From Candidatus Sumerlaeota bacterium (GTDB lineage: Bacteria; Sumerlaeota; Sumerlaeia; MWCT01): a stretch of 6,887 bases of DNA. Where the stretch lies: NCBI GenBank assembly GCA_026398545.1, contig JAPLSR010000071.1, positions 1 through 6,887 of the forward strand, in the 5' to 3' direction. The translations under genes were made by a program, and so were the position numbers. Below the pieces are notes generated by a model. That model worked only from the letters and a program-made list of their open reading frames with translations, did no database searches and was not told the origin of the DNA. Position 1 is the stretch's first letter. Each line of letters starts with the position of its first letter. Positions 6,008-6,887 of this stretch are shown here, in pieces.

Positions 6008-6887
6008 TTGCCAGAAGAAAAAGAAGAGAAGCGAACCGCCCCGCGCGGGCGGAAGCTGAGTCCGCCTCAGGCGGGCAGGAGGATAGCCTTCATCCTGTTA
6101 CCGGCGGTGATGCTCGCCCTGTTGGCAGAGATTATTCTCCGAATTCTCGGGCTTGGCTCTCCCCAGATTGACCCCACGGTCTATAAAAATGTCCCTGGAG
6201 ACCTCACACCCCGTCAGGATATTATCCAGGAGAGTCCCGCCGTGGGCATCTCATACCATATTGCCATCAATGAGCAGGGATTCCGCGGCGCCGGACGTCT
6301 CCGACGTGAGCGCCCCTGCCGAATCCTCTGCCTCGGCGATTCATCGATGATGGGACACGGGCTCGATGAGGGATACACCGCCCCCGACCTCCTCCGCGGC
6401 TGGTTTGAAGATGACTTCCCCGGCGTCTTTGACGTCATTAATGCCGCCTCCATCGGTTACACGATTGATGATGAGATGTCATATATGAAGGAAAAGGGCG
6501 CCGCCCTGAAACCCACGCTCGTCGTCCTTGAGATATTTTACAATGATGTCACGGAAAAGAGGTGGCGCTCCGAGGCAGGCTGGACATCCCAGCGTGAGTT
6601 CAGGAAAACCGCAGTTCCCTATACTCCCCTCCGCTCCATCCTGCTCAAATCCTCACTGTTTCAGGCGCTCCGCACCGGCATTATCAAAATACTTGTCAGG
6701 ACCGGACGCTACTTCCCCGCCAACCGCACAGACATGATGGATATGTCAATGTATCCCTCCAGACATCCCGAGGCGTGGAAGGAGTATGATTTTGTCCTGC
6801 TCCAGCTTATCCAATTCCTGAAAGAGAGAGATATTCCCCTTCTTGTTGTCATAACCCCGCATCAGTATCAGATGCATCGGTGGGGTT
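6008..6887 (+). CDS. Membrane-anchored SGNH/GDSL hydrolase family protein, partial at the C-terminus
   Basis: Open from the TTG at 6008 to the window end: 293 codons without a stop. There is no ATG before residue 35, so ATG-only gene finding would miss or shorten it. A charged cytoplasmic tail (1-25) precedes one membrane segment (about 26-48, FILLPAVMLALLAEIILRIL). After an extracytoplasmic linker comes an SGNH fold: block I CLGDSS with Gly110, Asp111 and nucleophile Ser112; block II Gly150 in NAASIGYT; block III Asn179 in FYNDV. The block V Asp-x-x-His lies beyond the window. Such proteins are esterases or acyltransferases acting on lipid, polysaccharide or cell-wall acyl groups; the substrate is unknown. 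The gene begins one base after the rsmE stop and is likely co-translated with it. Palindrome copy 5 lies in the coding sequence of its cytoplasmic tail. Confidence 0.85.
   Translation, partial: MPEEKEEKRTAPRGRKLSPPQAGRRIAFILLPAVMLALLAEIILRILGLGSPQIDPTVYKNVPGDLTPRQDIIQESPAVGISYHIAINEQGFRGAGRLRRERPCRILCLGDSSMMGHGLDEGYTAPDLLRGWFEDDFPGVFDVINAASIGYTIDDEMSYMKEKGAALKPTLVVLEIFYNDVTEKRWRSEAGWTSQREFRKTAVPYTPLRSILLKSSLFQALRTGIIKILVRTGRYFPANRTDMMDMSMYPSRHPEAWKEYDFVLLQLIQFLKERDIPLLVVITPHQYQMHRWG
6060..6076. repeat. Palindromic element, copy 5 (one base changed)
   Basis: GTCCGCCTCAGGCGGGC: differs by one arm base from the reverse complement of copies 1 and 4, leaving a G-T pair. It is in frame near the start of the SGNH gene and encodes part of residues 18-23 (SPPQAG), just before the membrane segment. 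Confidence 0.75.

Overview
This window looks like a piece of chromosome from a Gram-negative, probably uncultured bacterium. Three things suggest this: a sigma-54 activator, a secreted M16-family protein with an N-terminal signal peptide, and a membrane-anchored SGNH protein. The base composition is moderately GC-rich. Scattered short palindromes and degenerate short tandem repeats of this type are common in deep-branching lineages such as Omnitrophota- or Planctomycetota-grade genomes, but I cannot place the organism from the sequence alone. I see no phage, transposase, CRISPR, tRNA or rRNA signal.

Layout, left to right. Positions 1-68 (minus strand) hold the first 22 codons of a DUF433-type small protein, probably a toxin-antitoxin antitoxin. 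Its upstream region (69-196) carries an inverted repeat over a candidate promoter and three 10-nt degenerate tandem units. Three minus-strand genes follow, transcribed right to left: a sigma-54-dependent activator with a zinc ribbon and TPR sensor region (3189-5117), a secreted M16-family protein without metal ligands (1691-3046), and dimeric-type glycyl-tRNA synthetase (197-1684). The M16 stop and the synthetase start are only a few bases apart, so those two are almost certainly co-transcribed. A divergent intergenic region (5118-5226) separates this block from the plus-strand pair: rsmE (5227-6006) and a partial membrane-anchored SGNH/GDSL hydrolase (6008 to the window end). The SGNH gene starts at a TTG codon with a strong Shine-Dalgarno inside the end of rsmE.

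The most unusual pattern is a palindromic element with consensus GTCCGCCTNAGGCGGAC. It occurs five times in under 7 kb, always at a gene edge: just after a stop codon, in a C-terminal tail, twice within one signal-peptide coding segment, and in the cytoplasmic tail before a membrane anchor. All five share GCCTNAGGC. The other main points are the M16 protein, which has lost HxxEH but kept the substrate-binding Arg/Tyr pair, and the TPR-gated sigma-54 activator. I did not find a clearly novel multi-gene system. The genes are mostly recognisable families in an unusual setting.
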